Shown: positions 24,711-34,851 of the stretch, in pieces
How positions within the stretch are numbered: the stretch's first letter is position 1
How the letters are laid out: each line of letters begins with the position of its first letter
DNA from: Deltaproteobacteria bacterium
Lineage (GTDB): Bacteria; Desulfobacterota; Syntrophia; Syntrophales; JACQWR01
Assembly (NCBI GenBank): GCA_026388415.1
Contig: JAPLJV010000012.1
Span: 34,150-98,149 of the forward strand
DNA: 64,000 nt
Reading direction: 5' to 3'
Made by a program: the position numbers and the translations under genes
The notes under the pieces: generated by a model
Databases searched by the model: none
Seen by the model: only the letters and a program-made list of their open reading frames with translations
Told to the model about the DNA's origin: nothing

Positions 24711-27341
24711 TCAGGACATCAGCTTCTGCTTCCAGTTGCTCAACCACTGCAGCGCTTCCAGCGGGGTCATATTCATGATGTTCAATTCCCTCAGGGCAGT
24801 GAGGAGCGCCCCTTCATCATCCATAAAAAGGCTCAACTGGGCCTTGCCCTTGGCCGACCCCTTTTTGCCCTGGGCAATTTTCGGCATCCCCAGCTCGTCC
24901 AGCTCGCCCTTTTCCAGATTACGCAGGATTTCCCTGGCGCGCACGATCACCTCTTCCGGAACCCCGGCCAACTGCGCCACCTGGATACCGTAACTGCGGT
25001 TGGCCGATCCTTCTACAATCTTTCTCAAGAAAATTATCCGTTCTCCCATTTCCTTGACCGCGACATTGTAATTTTTCACCCCCTCCTTGGTGCGGGAAAG
25101 GTCCGTTAATTCATGGTAATGGGTGGCAAAAAGCGTGCGCGCCCCCAACTGTTTGGCATCGTGGATATATTCCGCCACTGCCCAGGCAATGCTGAGACCG
25201 TCGAAGGTGCTGGTCCCCCTGCCCACCTCATCGAGAATGATCAGGCTGCGGGAGGTCGCATGCTGCAGGATATTGGCCACCTCGGTCATTTCCACCATAA
25301 AGGTGCTTTGTCCTTTGGCCAGACTGTCCGCCGCGCCGATGCGCGTGAATATCCTGTCCACCACGCCAATCGAGGCCTTTACGGCCGGCACAAAGCTGCC
25401 CATTTGCGCCATCAGGACAATAAGCGCCACCTGCCTGATATACGTGGATTTCCCCGCCATATTGGGACCCGAGATGATCAGCAGCCTGTTACGATGCGCG
25501 TCCAGAGAGATATCATTCGGAACAAAGCCGTGCGAAAGGGGCATCCTTTCCACTACCGGGTGCCGGCCATCGGTGATGGTGATAGCATCCTCTTCATCAA
25601 TATGGGGACAGGTGTACTTGTGACGTTCGGCAACATCGGCCAGCGAAGCGATGGCATCGAGATCGGCAATCAGGGAGGCCGTGTCCTGGATTCTTTTTAT
25701 CTCGCCGGCAATTTTGCTTCTGATGGCGATGAAGAGGTCATATTCCCTTTCTTTCCTGCGGTCTTCGGCATGCAAAACGACATCCTCATATTCCTTCAGC
25801 TCCTGGTTGATATATCTTTCGGCGTTGACGAGGGTCTGCTTCCGGATATAACTGTCCGGGACCTTGTCGGCATTGGCCTTCGTAACTTCCAGATAATAGC
25901 CGAACACGCTGTTAAAACCGACCTTGAGAGAATTGATTCCCGTTTTTTGCCGTTCCTTTTCCTCCAGCAGCGCTATCCACTGCTTGCCATCCCGCATGGC
26001 GGCAATAAGCTTGTCCAACTCCTGATCGTAGCCTTCCTTGACAATGCCCCCCTCCCGCAGCGTAAAGGGCGGATTTTCGGCGATGGTTTTCTCGATCAAG
26101 TCGGCAATATCCAACATCTCGTCCAGGCCGGCGTTAAGCGAACAGAGACGGGGGGCCGAGAATTTTTGCAGGATCGTCCGGATACCGGGCAGAACCAGGA
26201 GGGAATTTTTCAGGGCGATCAGATCGCGCCCGTTGGCGACGCCCAGGGCAATGCGTCCGGCAAGCCTTTCCAGATCATAAATTGAGGATAAGTTCTTGCG
26301 CAGTTCTTCACGGAGCAGATGACTTTCCTTAATCTCGCCGACGGCCCCCAGCCTTTGCCTGATTTTGCCCGGTTCCATGAGCGGGTAGTTCAACCACCAG
26401 CGCAGGCGACGCGAACCCATGGCAGTTACCGTCGCATTAAGGACATGAAAGAGCGAGCCTTCCCGGCGGTTGTCGGCAATCGTGGTAAAAAGTTCGAGAT
26501 TGCGCCTGGCAATGTCGTCGAGGACTAAGTAGCCGGCCGTCTCATACCACTGGATCATGTTGATGTGGGGGGGATGAGTTTTTTGCGTCTCCAGCACGTA
26601 GCGCAGCACGGCGCCGGCCGCAGCCGCGGCCGCCGGGCGCCTGTCAAAAGCCATTTTTTCGAGCTGCGGCCCCGGAAAATGTTGCGAAAGCAGAGAAAAA
26701 GCCTGATCGTGATCGAAGTAAGATTCCGGGACAAAATTCAGGCGGCGCTGTTTTCCGGCCTGGGAAAGGGCGTCAACGAGCGGCTGATCGCGCCAGGCCT
26801 CCGGCAGCAGAATTTCCCGAAAATCGAGGCTGGCCGCCTGGACCAGGAAAAACTCCCGATCCTCTCCTTGAGCGACCCGGAATTCACCCGTAGAAATATC
26901 GAGAAAGGCCATCCCCATCTGTTCCTGCACCAAAGACAGGGCTGCCAGATAATTGTTCTCGCCGGCCTGAAGATTATCAGTATCCACAGCGAGACCGGGG
27001 GTAACCACGCGCGCCACCTCCCTTTTTACCACTCCCTTGGCCAGTTTCGGGTCTTCCACCTGCTCACAGATGGCCACCTTGAAACCCTTTTCGATAAGCT
27101 TGGTTATGTAGGGAGACGCCGCATGATAGGGGAAGCCGCACATGGGGATACTGTCTTCCTTGCTCTTGCTTCTTGACGTCAGGGTAATATCCAGTACCTT
27201 GGCGGCCGTCACGGCGTCTTCAAAGAAGATCTCGTAGAAATCCCCCATCCGGAAAAAAAGGATGCAGTCCTCGTAACCGGCCTTGATCTCTACATACTGG
27301 CGCATGGCCGGAGGCAAACTCGCGAGCTCCATTATCCCCAT
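24711..27341 (-). CDS. mutS: DNA mismatch repair protein MutS
   Basis: An 876-aa mismatch recognition ATPase. The mismatch-binding loop with the Phe-x-Glu motif is [11 protein letters not shown] (about 29-39). The core and clamp domains follow. The C-terminal ATPase has Walker [15 protein letters not shown] (about 624), Walker [18 protein letters not shown] (about 698) and a helix-turn-helix dimerisation end. The ATG at 27341 is preceded by AAGGA within the end of mtgA, 3 nt past that gene's stop, so the two form a transcription unit. A second in-frame ATG three codons later (MELASLPP) is possible. No mutL is in the window. Confidence 0.97.
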   Translation of the reverse strand: MGIMELASLPPAMRQYVEIKAGYEDCILFFRMGDFYEIFFEDAVTAAKVLDITLTSRSKSKEDSIPMCGFPYHAASPYITKLIEKGFKVAICEQVEDPKLAKGVVKREVARVVTPGLAVDTDNLQAGENNYLAALSLVQEQMGMAFLDISTGEFRVAQGEDREFFLVQAASLDFREILLPEAWRDQPLVDALSQAGKQRRLNFVPESYFDHDQAFSLLSQHFPGPQLEKMAFDRRPAAAAAAGAVLRYVLETQKTHPPHINMIQWYETAGYLVLDDIARRNLELFTTIADNRREGSLFHVLNATVTAMGSRRLRWWLNYPLMEPGKIRQRLGAVGEIKESHLLREELRKNLSSIYDLERLAGRIALGVANGRDLIALKNSLLVLPGIRTILQKFSAPRLCSLNAGLDEMLDIADLIEKTIAENPPFTLREGGIVKEGYDQELDKLIAAMRDGKQWIALLEEKERQKTGINSLKVGFNSVFGYYLEVTKANADKVPDSYIRKQTLVNAERYINQELKEYEDVVLHAEDRRKEREYDLFIAIRSKIAGEIKRIQDTASLIADLDAIASLADVAERHKYTCPHIDEEDAITITDGRHPVVERMPLSHGFVPNDISLDAHRNRLLIISGPNMAGKSTYIRQVALIVLMAQMGSFVPAVKASIGVVDRIFTRIGAADSLAKGQSTFMVEMTEVANILQHATSRSLIILDEVGRGTSTFDGLSIAWAVAEYIHDAKQLGARTLFATHYHELTDLSRTKEGVKNYNVAVKEMGERIIFLRKIVEGSANRSYGIQVAQLAGVPEEVIVRAREILRNLEKGELDELGMPKIAQGKKGSAKGKAQLSLFMDDEGALLTALRELNIMNMTPLEALQWLSNWKQKLMS

Positions 27342-27344
27342 TGA

Positions 27345-28100
27345 TCATTCCTTCGTTTCAATAACAACATCATCTGTTACTTCCATGACCGTCTCGTATT
27401 CCGGAATGACAATGCCGCGCCGCACCATGATTTGGTAGATGATTTCACTGCGCTTTTCCAGATACTTAGATGTCCTAAACTGCTGATATTTAAGGGGACT
27501 GGGCAACATCACCGCTAGTCTGGCCGCCTCGGGCGCCGTCAGAGATAACGCCGGTTTTCCGTAATAATGGCGGGCCGCCGCCTCAACTCCGAACAGGCCG
27601 TCACCCCATTCCGCCACATTTAGATAAAGTTCGATAATCCTCTTCTTGGACAGCTTTCGCTCGATCCGCCAGGTGATGATCGCCTCCTTCATTTTGCGGA
27701 TAATGCTTTTCTCCGGCAGCAGATAGAGATTCTTCACCAACTGCTGGCTGATGGTACTGCCGCCGACCCGGAACTTTCTCTTTTCTATGTCCTTGGCCAG
27801 GGCTTTTTGCATCGCCTCAAAATCGAAGCCCTCATGGGACCAGAATTTGTCATCTTCCGCAATGATCACGGCTTTTATAACATAAGGAGAAATTTGCGGC
27901 AAACTAACCCAGGTCTGTTGTATTTTTTTCTTCCGGCTCTGCTTTTCCCACTGTTGCAACCGGTATTCCATGAAAGACGTCCGGGGAGGATGCCACTTCT
28001 TCAGTCGGGCCACATCGGGGACAAAGAAATAATAGCCCACATAGCAAAAAGGCCAGGCCAGAACAATAAATAACATGATGCGCAAATATTTTTTAACCAT
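27345..28100 (-). CDS. mtgA: monofunctional peptidoglycan glycosyltransferase
   Basis: A GT51 transglycosylase that polymerises lipid II into glycan strands at the inner membrane. It has an N-terminal signal anchor (about 5-28, LRIMLFIVLAWPFCYVGYYFF). The catalytic glutamate is in EDDKFWSHEGFDFEAMQ, and the second motif is GGSTISQQLVKNLYL with RKMKEAIITWRIE. There is no transpeptidase domain, and 251 aa fits MtgA. It lies directly upstream of mutS. Confidence 0.95.
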   Translation of the reverse strand: MVKKYLRIMLFIVLAWPFCYVGYYFFVPDVARLKKWHPPRTSFMEYRLQQWEKQSRKKKIQQTWVSLPQISPYVIKAVIIAEDDKFWSHEGFDFEAMQKALAKDIEKRKFRVGGSTISQQLVKNLYLLPEKSIIRKMKEAIITWRIERKLSKKRIIELYLNVAEWGDGLFGVEAAARHYYGKPALSLTAPEAARLAVMLPSPLKYQQFRTSKYLEKRSEIIYQIMVRRGIVIPEYETVMEVTDDVVIETKE

Positions 28101-28325
28101 CGCTATTCTTTCTTATCTCATCTCGCCCTTTTTTAAAAGTTTTTACCGTCGGCAAACGTAGTTTTTTATCACACTCCCGGCCCCTAAAAAAATGTTTTGA
28201 CTTCGCGCCACATTTCCGGTAAAGGAGACAAACATTTCAGTGTACAGTTTGTCATCCCTCGTCAAAATCTGTGCACCGTTGCAGTAGTGGGGCAACCCCC
28301 GATTAAAAAAATGAGGAGGTACTTC

Positions 28326-29294
28326 ATGATGAAACGGCGGATTTTTCCGTGGATGGGACTGATTGTCCTGTTCTTGTCGTTTGGCCTTGGCCAGGAAATA
28401 CTTGCCAAGGAGGTTTACACTGTAAAACGCGGTGATACCGTGGCGCTGATTGCGGAAAAGTTTGCTGTCAGCCAGGAAGCATTAAAAGAAATCAACCATT
28501 TGCGCGGGAACAGCATCAAGAACAAGCAAGTTCTCACCATTCCTGCTACCGGAGCAAAACAGGGAACCAGACAAAGCACAGCCAAAGCTATAACAGCCTC
28601 TGCGCCTTTGTCGTCCTATACGGTCAAAAAAGGTGACAGTCTCTACAGCATTGCCAAAAAAACGGGTATTTCCGTTAGTGCCCTCAAAGAAGCAAACCAC
28701 CTGCGCAGCAACGCGCTGAAACCCGGGCGAAAAATCATGCTGGCGAAAGCCGGTCCGACGCTGGAGAAGAAGGTTCAATCCGCGCAACAGTCCGATCTCG
28801 ATGAAGAAGATGACGGCTTGCTCGATGAGCCCCTCGCCGCTCTTTCCCCGGTCGAAGCGGAAAACGCTCTCGCCTCCAGCGCCGAGCTGCTGGGTAAATG
28901 GCATAACCCTGAGGAAAAGAAACTCTTTGTGAAGGTAGCCACGGCGTTTCTGGGCGCCCCCTACCGCTGGGGCGGTGTTTCCCTGAAGGGTCTCGATTGC
29001 TCGGCCTTCGTGAAAAAAATATATGAACTTTTTGATGTCACTCTGCCCCGCACGGCCCGTGAACAGGCCTATGTGGGGGCCACTGTAGCCAGGGAGGACA
29101 TGATCGAAGGGGACCTGGTTTTCTTTAATACCAGACGCTCTTTCGGCCACGTCGGCATCTACATCGGCAATAACGAGTTTGTCCACGCCTCATCTGGCAA
29201 CAGGATCGTAAGAATTGACAACCTGAATGAATCCTACTTCAATAAACGCTTTGTGAAAGCCGTCCGGCTGAAGGGCCTGGACGAAGTTTTATAA
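28326..29294 (+). CDS. LysM-NlpC/P60 cell wall endopeptidase
   Basis: A 322-aa secreted gamma-D-glutamyl-diaminopimelate-type peptidoglycan hydrolase. A signal peptide (about 1-27, ending near GQEILAKE) is followed by two LysM repeats: VYTVKRGDTVALIAEKFAVS (about 29-72) and SYTVKKGDSLYSIAKKTGIS (about 99-142). After an acidic linker comes the NlpC/P60 domain, with the catalytic Cys in LDCSAFVKKIYE, the histidine in GHVGIYIG and the third polar residue in EFVHASS. The start at 28326 is chosen for GAGGAGGT 6 nt upstream; an earlier in-frame start gives no signal peptide. Divergent from mtgA, also a wall gene. Confidence 0.93.
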   Translation: MMKRRIFPWMGLIVLFLSFGLGQEILAKEVYTVKRGDTVALIAEKFAVSQEALKEINHLRGNSIKNKQVLTIPATGAKQGTRQSTAKAITASAPLSSYTVKKGDSLYSIAKKTGISVSALKEANHLRSNALKPGRKIMLAKAGPTLEKKVQSAQQSDLDEEDDGLLDEPLAALSPVEAENALASSAELLGKWHNPEEKKLFVKVATAFLGAPYRWGGVSLKGLDCSAFVKKIYELFDVTLPRTAREQAYVGATVAREDMIEGDLVFFNTRRSFGHVGIYIGNNEFVHASSGNRIVRIDNLNESYFNKRFVKAVRLKGLDEVL

Positions 29295-29404
29295 AACTCC
29301 CGGCACGTTTTAAGTATTATCTTTGGCGTCTTTTTTCTTGCTTTATCCACCTGTTTTTTTAGCGCGACTGCTTCGCTATTCCCCACTGACGAAAAGAAGT
29401 TTAT

Positions 29405-30640
29405 ATGTCTTTCAGTAATAAAATCAAGGTAGGAACCCCCATCGTGGAGATGGACGGCGATGAAATGACCCGCATCATGTGGCAGATGGTGAAGGATAAG
29501 CTGCTCCTGCCCTATCTGGATATTAAGCTCGATTATTATGACCTGCACGTCAAGCATCGCGACGAAACAGATGATCAGGTTACCATTGCTGCCGCCGCTG
29601 CGATTAAAAAATACGGGGTCGGGGTAAAGTGCGCCACCATTACGCCCAACGCGGAGCGGGTGCAGGAATATCATTTGAAAACGGCTTGGAAGAGCCCCAA
29701 CGGCACGATCCGGGGCATTCTGGACGGCACGGTATTCAGAAAGCCGATCCTCACGAAAAACGTCCGTCCCGTTGTCTCTGCCTGGCAGAAGCCGATCATC
29801 ATCGGTCGGCACGCCTACGGTGACATGTACAGCAATGTGGAAATGCAGGTCGCCGGAGCCGGTAAGGCGGAACTTGTTTTTACACCCGCCGGCGGCGGGA
29901 CGGTGGTACGGAAAATCATAAAGGAATTCCAGGGACCGGGCATAGTCCAGGGCATTCATAATACCGACGCTTCCATCGAGAGTTTTGCCCGGGCCTGTTT
30001 CACCTTTGCCCTGGATCAGAAGGTTGACCTCTGGTTCAGCACCAAGGACACCATCTCCCAGACCTATGACGCCCGTTTCCGCGACATCTTCGCCCAGGAA
30101 TTTGAAAATAACTGGCGGGACAAGTACCACGCAGCGGGCATAACGTATTTCTTCACCCTGATAGATGACGCCGTTTCCCGCCTCATGAAGCATGCAGGCG
30201 GCATCCTCTGGGCGCTCAAAAATTACGACGGCGATGTGATGTCGGATATGGTGGCCTCGGCGAGCGGCAGTCTGGCCATGATGACTTCCGTGCTCGTTTC
30301 CCCGCAGGGATATTTCGAATATGAGGCCGCCCATGGCACGGTGCAGAAGCACTACTACCGGCATCTGGCGGGAGAGCGGACCTCTACCAACTCCATGGCC
30401 CTCATCTTCGCCTGGTCGGGTTGCCTGCGGAAGCGCGGCGAGCTGGACCGGACACCGGCGGTGGTCGAATTTGCGGACAAGCTGGAAGAGGCGGCCATCG
30501 CGACCGTTGAATCGGGCGTCATGACGGGCGACCTCCTGACGGTTGCCGAAGACGCTCCGGGTAACAGGAAAGTAGATACGGAGGCCTTTATTGACGCGAT
30601 TGCCCGGAATCTGCAACAAAAGCTGTCATGGAAAAAGTAA
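29405..30640 (+). CDS. icd: NADP-dependent isocitrate dehydrogenase
   Basis: TCA-cycle enzyme making 2-oxoglutarate. The 411-aa protein begins with [19 protein letters not shown], typical of the eukaryotic-like subfamily II homodimeric enzyme rather than the E. coli type. The substrate-binding segment [19 protein letters not shown] and the metal-binding [11 protein letters not shown] and [15 protein letters not shown] blocks are present. The cofactor loop is [11 protein letters not shown]. Its last codons overlap the rlmN start by 13 nt. Confidence 0.96.
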   Translation: MSFSNKIKVGTPIVEMDGDEMTRIMWQMVKDKLLLPYLDIKLDYYDLHVKHRDETDDQVTIAAAAAIKKYGVGVKCATITPNAERVQEYHLKTAWKSPNGTIRGILDGTVFRKPILTKNVRPVVSAWQKPIIIGRHAYGDMYSNVEMQVAGAGKAELVFTPAGGGTVVRKIIKEFQGPGIVQGIHNTDASIESFARACFTFALDQKVDLWFSTKDTISQTYDARFRDIFAQEFENNWRDKYHAAGITYFFTLIDDAVSRLMKHAGGILWALKNYDGDVMSDMVASASGSLAMMTSVLVSPQGYFEYEAAHGTVQKHYYRHLAGERTSTNSMALIFAWSGCLRKRGELDRTPAVVEFADKLEEAAIATVESGVMTGDLLTVAEDAPGNRKVDTEAFIDAIARNLQQKLSWKK

Positions 30641-31665
30641 ATCTGCACAATCTATCTCTGCAGGAGATCGAAAATCTCATCCTGAGCCTCGGCAAAGAAA
30701 AATACCGCGCCCAACAGATCATGAAATGCCTGTACCACCAGGGGGCAACCTCTTTTGACGGGATGACCACGCTCGCCCAGGATTTTCGCAGCAAGCTCGC
30801 GGAGATCGCCGATATCGTGCAGCCGGAAATGGTTAAGGTCCAGACCTCCCGGGATGGCACTCAGAAGGTCCTTTTCGGGCTGGAGGACGGCTGTCTTATC
30901 GAAAGCGTACTCATCCCAGGGAAGAAACACTGGACGGCCTGCCTGTCCACGCAGGTCGGCTGTCGCATGGGGTGCAAATTCTGCCTCACGGGCGGTCAAG
31001 GGTTCAAGCGCAATCTGCAGCCGGCGGAAATAACCGGTCAACTGACCTGCCTCAAATTTAAAACCCCGGCCGGGCCGGATATCAATAACATCGTCCTCAT
31101 GGGCATGGGGGAGCCGCTGGACAATTACGCCAACGTCCTGAAGGCAATTGCGATCATCACCTGCGACCCGGGGCCGGGCTTCTCCAATCGGAAGCTGACC
31201 CTCTCCACCTGCGGCTTCGCCCCGATGATCGGGCAACTGGGCCAGGACATCTCCATCAATCTGGCCGTTTCTCTGAATGCGGCCGACGACAAAACAAGAA
31301 GCTCCTTAATGCCGATCAACAAGAAATATCCGCTCGCGGTGCTGCTCTCTGCCTGCCGCGACTACCCCATGCCCGGCCGCAGGATGCTGACCTTCGAATA
31401 CATCCTGATGGCCGGCGTAAATGACTCCCCGGCGGATGCAGAAAAGCTGGCCCGTCTTCTGCAGGGCATCCACTGTAAACTAAACCTGATCGCCTTCAAT
31501 GAATTCCCGGCCGCAAAATTCCAAACGCCAAAGATTGATGACATCCGCAAATTCCAGCAGGTGCTGCTCAAGCACCATTACACGGTCATCCTGCGCGCCA
31601 GCAAGGGCAGCGATATTCTGGCCGCCTGCGGCCAACTGAGCGGCCAGGCAAAAGAACGGTTATAG
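30628..31665 (+). CDS. rlmN: 23S rRNA/tRNA adenine-C2 methyltransferase RlmN
   Basis: Radical SAM enzyme that methylates A2503 of 23S rRNA and A37 of some tRNAs. The cluster motif is CRMGCKFC (Cys112, 116, 119). The C-terminal catalytic cysteine is in ILAACGQL (Cys334). The [17 protein letters not shown] and SLNAADD blocks are RlmN signatures. At 345 aa it is typical. The start lies inside the 3' end of icd, implying coupling. Confidence 0.96.
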   Translation: MEKVNLHNLSLQEIENLILSLGKEKYRAQQIMKCLYHQGATSFDGMTTLAQDFRSKLAEIADIVQPEMVKVQTSRDGTQKVLFGLEDGCLIESVLIPGKKHWTACLSTQVGCRMGCKFCLTGGQGFKRNLQPAEITGQLTCLKFKTPAGPDINNIVLMGMGEPLDNYANVLKAIAIITCDPGPGFSNRKLTLSTCGFAPMIGQLGQDISINLAVSLNAADDKTRSSLMPINKKYPLAVLLSACRDYPMPGRRMLTFEYILMAGVNDSPADAEKLARLLQGIHCKLNLIAFNEFPAAKFQTPKIDDIRKFQQVLLKHHYTVILRASKGSDILAACGQLSGQAKERL

Positions 31666-31723
31666 CAAATTATTTGCATTTATTAGTTTTGCAACATATA
31701 CAGCCGCATAAAAAGGAACAATT

Positions 31724-31891
31724 ATGCCCATAGACAAGGAATTATTGGCTATTCTGGCCTGCCCCCGGTGCAAGGGAAAGATTTATATAAGTGAGACGGG
31801 AGACGGGATCATTTGCGACCATTGCCGCCTGCTCTATCCGATCAGCGACGATATCCCGGTTATGCTGATCGAAGAGGCAAGAAGATTGTAG
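31724..31891 (+). CDS. Trm112/YcaR-like small zinc-ribbon protein
   Basis: A 55-aa protein starting MPIDKELLAILACPRCKGKI and ending IPVMLIEEARRL. It has two CxxC pairs (Cys13/16 and Cys31/34) forming a zinc ribbon, and the YPISDDIPVML tail typical of the Trm112p-like/UPF0434 family. AAGGA lies 7 nt before the ATG. Eukaryotic Trm112 activates methyltransferases. In bacteria such genes often sit near LPS or kdsB genes, and here the polysaccharide cluster begins just downstream. Bacterial function unproven. Confidence 0.9.
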   Translation: MPIDKELLAILACPRCKGKIYISETGDGIICDHCRLLYPISDDIPVMLIEEARRL

Positions 31892-31997
31892 GTACCAACC
31901 TAGGACCAATAATGGGTTAGTTCCTCGATAGAATGCTGGCGGCGTTTTGGCAAATCTTTTGCGGCGCTGTGCCGATTAAAATAGGAACAAAACAAAC

Positions 31998-32708
31998 ATG
32001 CACCCACTTCTTTTTTCGTTGAAGAAACGATACAACAAAGAAAAATTGCCCGATCCGTTCGCATACCTCTTCAAATGGTTTGGTCGCACCCCCACAGGGG
32101 TTTTCCAAGTCGGTGCTAACTCCGGGCAAGAGATCAAAGGCTTTATCGAACAAGGAATTAAAGCGGGAATTTTGGTCGAACCATTGCCAAGCGCCTATAA
32201 AGAACTAGAAAAAAGGGCTTCTTCCCAGCCCGGATATTTCACCGTAAAGGCCGTTTGCACGGATGTAGCAGGAAAGACATGCAATTTTTATGTTTCGAAG
32301 GGAGGGGGAGGCAGTTCCAGTCTGCTTAAACCGAGCGGCCATCTTGTGGCTCACCCGGAAGTGGATTTCGATTCGGCACCCATAACCCTGGTATCGACAA
32401 CTGTTGACCAGATCGCAGCCGATTTCAAAACCAATGGGCATGCGGATATGGTTGCGCGCATAGATCTACTGTACATCGACACCCAAGGGGCCGAGCTAAG
32501 GGTCCTGAAGGGGGCGAATGCGTTTCTTAAACAGGTGCGCTACGTCTTTACCGAGGTCAGCAACAGCGGATTATATGAGAATGATGTGAGCCACAAGGAA
32601 CTGACGGAGTATCTCGATTCGCATGGCTTCTCGCTTGTTTTCCTTTACATAAACAAGACCCGCTGGGGAGATGCCCTGTATGTTCACAACTCGATTTTTG
32701 ATGCATAA
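31998..32708 (+). CDS. FkbM-family methyltransferase
   Basis: A 236-aa SAM-dependent O-methyltransferase, probably acting on a sugar of the surface polysaccharide. The SAM-binding start is GVFQVGANSGQEI (about 34-46). The FkbM block is LLYIDTQGAELRVLKGANAFL (about 158 on), followed by VFTEVSN. It overlaps the next glycosyltransferase by one base (TAATG). It is the first gene of the polysaccharide cluster. Confidence 0.88.
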   Translation: MHPLLFSLKKRYNKEKLPDPFAYLFKWFGRTPTGVFQVGANSGQEIKGFIEQGIKAGILVEPLPSAYKELEKRASSQPGYFTVKAVCTDVAGKTCNFYVSKGGGGSSSLLKPSGHLVAHPEVDFDSAPITLVSTTVDQIAADFKTNGHADMVARIDLLYIDTQGAELRVLKGANAFLKQVRYVFTEVSNSGLYENDVSHKELTEYLDSHGFSLVFLYINKTRWGDALYVHNSIFDA

Positions 32709-33673
32709 TGTCTGTGTCGAATAACCTGATACTCATAGATGGGGGCAATCCTTTGACTCTTGAGATATTCATTATTTGCCATAACCGCCCCGAACAGGCC
32801 AAAGAAGCAATTCAGTCGGTTTTAAACCAGAATTCTTCCGACTATCAGCTCATTATTTCAGACAACTCCTCCGATGACACCGTTGGGGAAATGGCGCGGA
32901 CCCACTTCCCCTCGGTTGCGTACCGGCGGCGATCCTCCGCTCTACCAGCCCTTGCCCATTTCAACGCCTGTATCAGTGAGGCTGCCGCCGATTATTTTTG
33001 CCTGTTTCACGATGATGATACCATGCGGGAGGGTTTTGTCAGCAACGTTGCCGAGGCAATTGCCCTGCACCCGACAGCAGTGGCTTTTGGCACTAATGCG
33101 TGCGTTGTAAATATCCCAGCCAATACAAAGGAGCTGTCATTTTTATGCCTCGGCCGGTTTGAACAGATTTCTTCCCCGGAAGATCTGTTTCGCCGCTATT
33201 ATGGCCGCTATCATACCGGCATTGCCCCTTTCCCCGGGTATGTTTACCGGACAGTAAAAATTGAGGGGAAACGCATCCCTGAGGATGGCGGTAAATATGC
33301 TGACGTCAGTTGGCTACTGACCATCGCTGCTTCCGGAAGGATTGTCTGGATTACAAAACCTTTAATGGATTACTACCTGCATGGCGGCAATGACGGTTTG
33401 CAGGAATCCCTGCGTGACCGCCGACGTCTCCTCGGTTTCTTGGAGCAAAACAAAACATTGTGCGGTAGCGCCGGGTTGGCCGATTACCGGTATTTCATCC
33501 ACAAACAACTTGTTGCCTCGTTATCTGCCGTCCGATATGCGAAGCGCCTGAAAATCATAAAAAGGGAAATGAATAAACACCGCCTCTGCCGTTTATTCCG
33601 CGGTAAGGACTACTTTTTTATGATCAAGCGCGCTATCATTACAAACCTCATGAAACAAAAGGAGTGTGGGTGA
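32708..33673 (+). CDS. family 2 glycosyltransferase
   Basis: A 321-aa GT-A inverting glycosyltransferase. LEIFIICHNRPEQAKEAIQS and LIISDNSSDDTVGEMA form the nucleotide-binding half. The metal-binding DxD is in CLFHDDDTM (about 100). No membrane helix is apparent, so it should act at the cytoplasmic face on a lipid-linked glycan. Donor and linkage cannot be predicted. It overlaps its neighbours on both sides. Confidence 0.88.
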   Translation: MSVSNNLILIDGGNPLTLEIFIICHNRPEQAKEAIQSVLNQNSSDYQLIISDNSSDDTVGEMARTHFPSVAYRRRSSALPALAHFNACISEAAADYFCLFHDDDTMREGFVSNVAEAIALHPTAVAFGTNACVVNIPANTKELSFLCLGRFEQISSPEDLFRRYYGRYHTGIAPFPGYVYRTVKIEGKRIPEDGGKYADVSWLLTIAASGRIVWITKPLMDYYLHGGNDGLQESLRDRRRLLGFLEQNKTLCGSAGLADYRYFIHKQLVASLSAVRYAKRLKIIKREMNKHRLCRLFRGKDYFFMIKRAIITNLMKQKECG

Positions 33674-34689
33674 TTCGCGCCAGCATTTATCAAGAGGGGC
33701 ATTCCAATAATTCTTTATTTTGTGCGGAAGATCCTGTTCACCAATACAATCCCACGTATACTCCAAGATTACTCCGCCAGGAATTCGCTGCGGTGGGTAT
33801 CGAAATAAATACGGCAGACCTGCATAAAAGCGAAAAAATCGCCTTTGAATTACATGTCGAAGGCCGTCCACTGGCCGCAAGTTCAGTCCACCGCTACCTG
33901 ATCGCCACGGAAAATCCCTACATCAACACCTTGAATGCTGATCCTGATTATCTTAAACAATTTAAACAGGTCTTCACCTGGGACAAGAGATTCTTTGGTC
34001 TGCCCAACGTCACCCCGGTTATGGTTCCCAATGAACTTTCGTGGGAGTCTTTTCCCAGCTTTGACCAGCGTGATATCTTTGCCTGTTTAATCAATGCCAA
34101 CAAACGTTTCCCCAGAGAGCTGAATGTTGATTTATATCAGGAGCGCCTGCGGGTAATACGCTGGTATGAAAAAAATGCGCCGGGACTGTTTTCACTTTAC
34201 GGCAGGGGATGGCATAAACCGCCGGCCGGCATTGATCTGGCCGGTAAACTGGCTCGCCGCCTGGGACGCTTGCGCACTCAACTGTACGGCCATAAACCAT
34301 TCCCCAGTTATCGAGGCGAAGTGCTTGAAAAGAGAGCGGTAATGTCACGGTCTAGGTTTTCCTATTGCTACGAGAATGTTTGTGACCTCTCCAATTACAT
34401 CACGGAAAAGATTTTCGATGCTTTTTTGTCGGGTTCAGTCCCCGTCTATTGGGGTGCAGATAATGTAACTGAGCATATCCCGGAGGAATGCTTTATTGAC
34501 CGGCGAAATTTTTTCGATATGGAAGGGTTACACAACTACCTGATATCAATTGACCAAAAGCAATACCTGCGTTATCAGGAAGCAATTGAAAAATTCCTGC
34601 TGAGCCAGGAGGTACGGAAATTCAGTTCTGAGGCTTTTGTCAGTACCATTGTAACCGGGATAATTTCATTGGAAAACGGAGGCCATTGA
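33670..34689 (+). CDS. family 10 glycosyltransferase (fucosyltransferase-like)
   Basis: A 339-aa protein whose C-terminal half carries the GT10 alpha-1,3/4-fucosyltransferase signature: FSYCYENVCDLSNYITEKIF followed by DAFLSGSVPVYWGADNV and IPEECFIDRRNF. The N-terminal acceptor domain is divergent. Family members transfer fucose from GDP-fucose, though related deoxysugar donors are possible. GTG at 33670 is preferred because AAGGAG lies 5 nt upstream and it forms a GTGA overlap with the previous stop; a GTG at 33664 is too close to that site. Confidence 0.85.
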   Translation: MIRASIYQEGHSNNSLFCAEDPVHQYNPTYTPRLLRQEFAAVGIEINTADLHKSEKIAFELHVEGRPLAASSVHRYLIATENPYINTLNADPDYLKQFKQVFTWDKRFFGLPNVTPVMVPNELSWESFPSFDQRDIFACLINANKRFPRELNVDLYQERLRVIRWYEKNAPGLFSLYGRGWHKPPAGIDLAGKLARRLGRLRTQLYGHKPFPSYRGEVLEKRAVMSRSRFSYCYENVCDLSNYITEKIFDAFLSGSVPVYWGADNVTEHIPEECFIDRRNFFDMEGLHNYLISIDQKQYLRYQEAIEKFLLSQEVRKFSSEAFVSTIVTGIISLENGGH

Positions 34690-34728
34690 AGCTTGTTTAT
34701 GGTGCAATTAAACCGGGACTTATTCTTT

Positions 34729-34815
34729 TCTGGGACGTCCCAATACCGTCCTTGCTTTGGAGACGGATTTGAAATCTGTCCCCAAACTCCTTGCTTTTTT
34801 TGAGGACGGACGTCA
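34729..34815. repeat. intergenic palindromic (REP-like) element before rfbH
   Basis: The 162-bp gap contains the palindrome GGGACGTCCC (34732-34741) and GACGGATTTGAAATCTGTC (34762-34780), an inverted repeat with one mismatch. Related GGACGG words lie on both sides. The core is shared with 22305-22319. Such units are typical of REP elements; no transposase is nearby. Confidence 0.55.
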
Positions 34816-34851
34816 TAATAACTCACATGCCCTTATCGGACACAACGAAGA

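Noticed and set aside
28101..28325. Possible riboswitch in the long leader of the NlpC/P60 gene
   Set aside because: Cell wall hydrolases are sometimes under ydaO (c-di-AMP) control, but the conserved ydaO blocks are not present. Only a small GTTGC/GCAAC pairing was found.
29234..30619. A 461-codon open frame antisense to icd
   Set aside because: It is a shadow of the GC-rich codon pattern of icd. It has no recognised domain, and icd itself is certain. Similar long antisense frames over sucD (22213-23532), mutS (25113-26285), the methyltransferase (2711-3694) and etfB (62696-63772) were dropped for the same reason.
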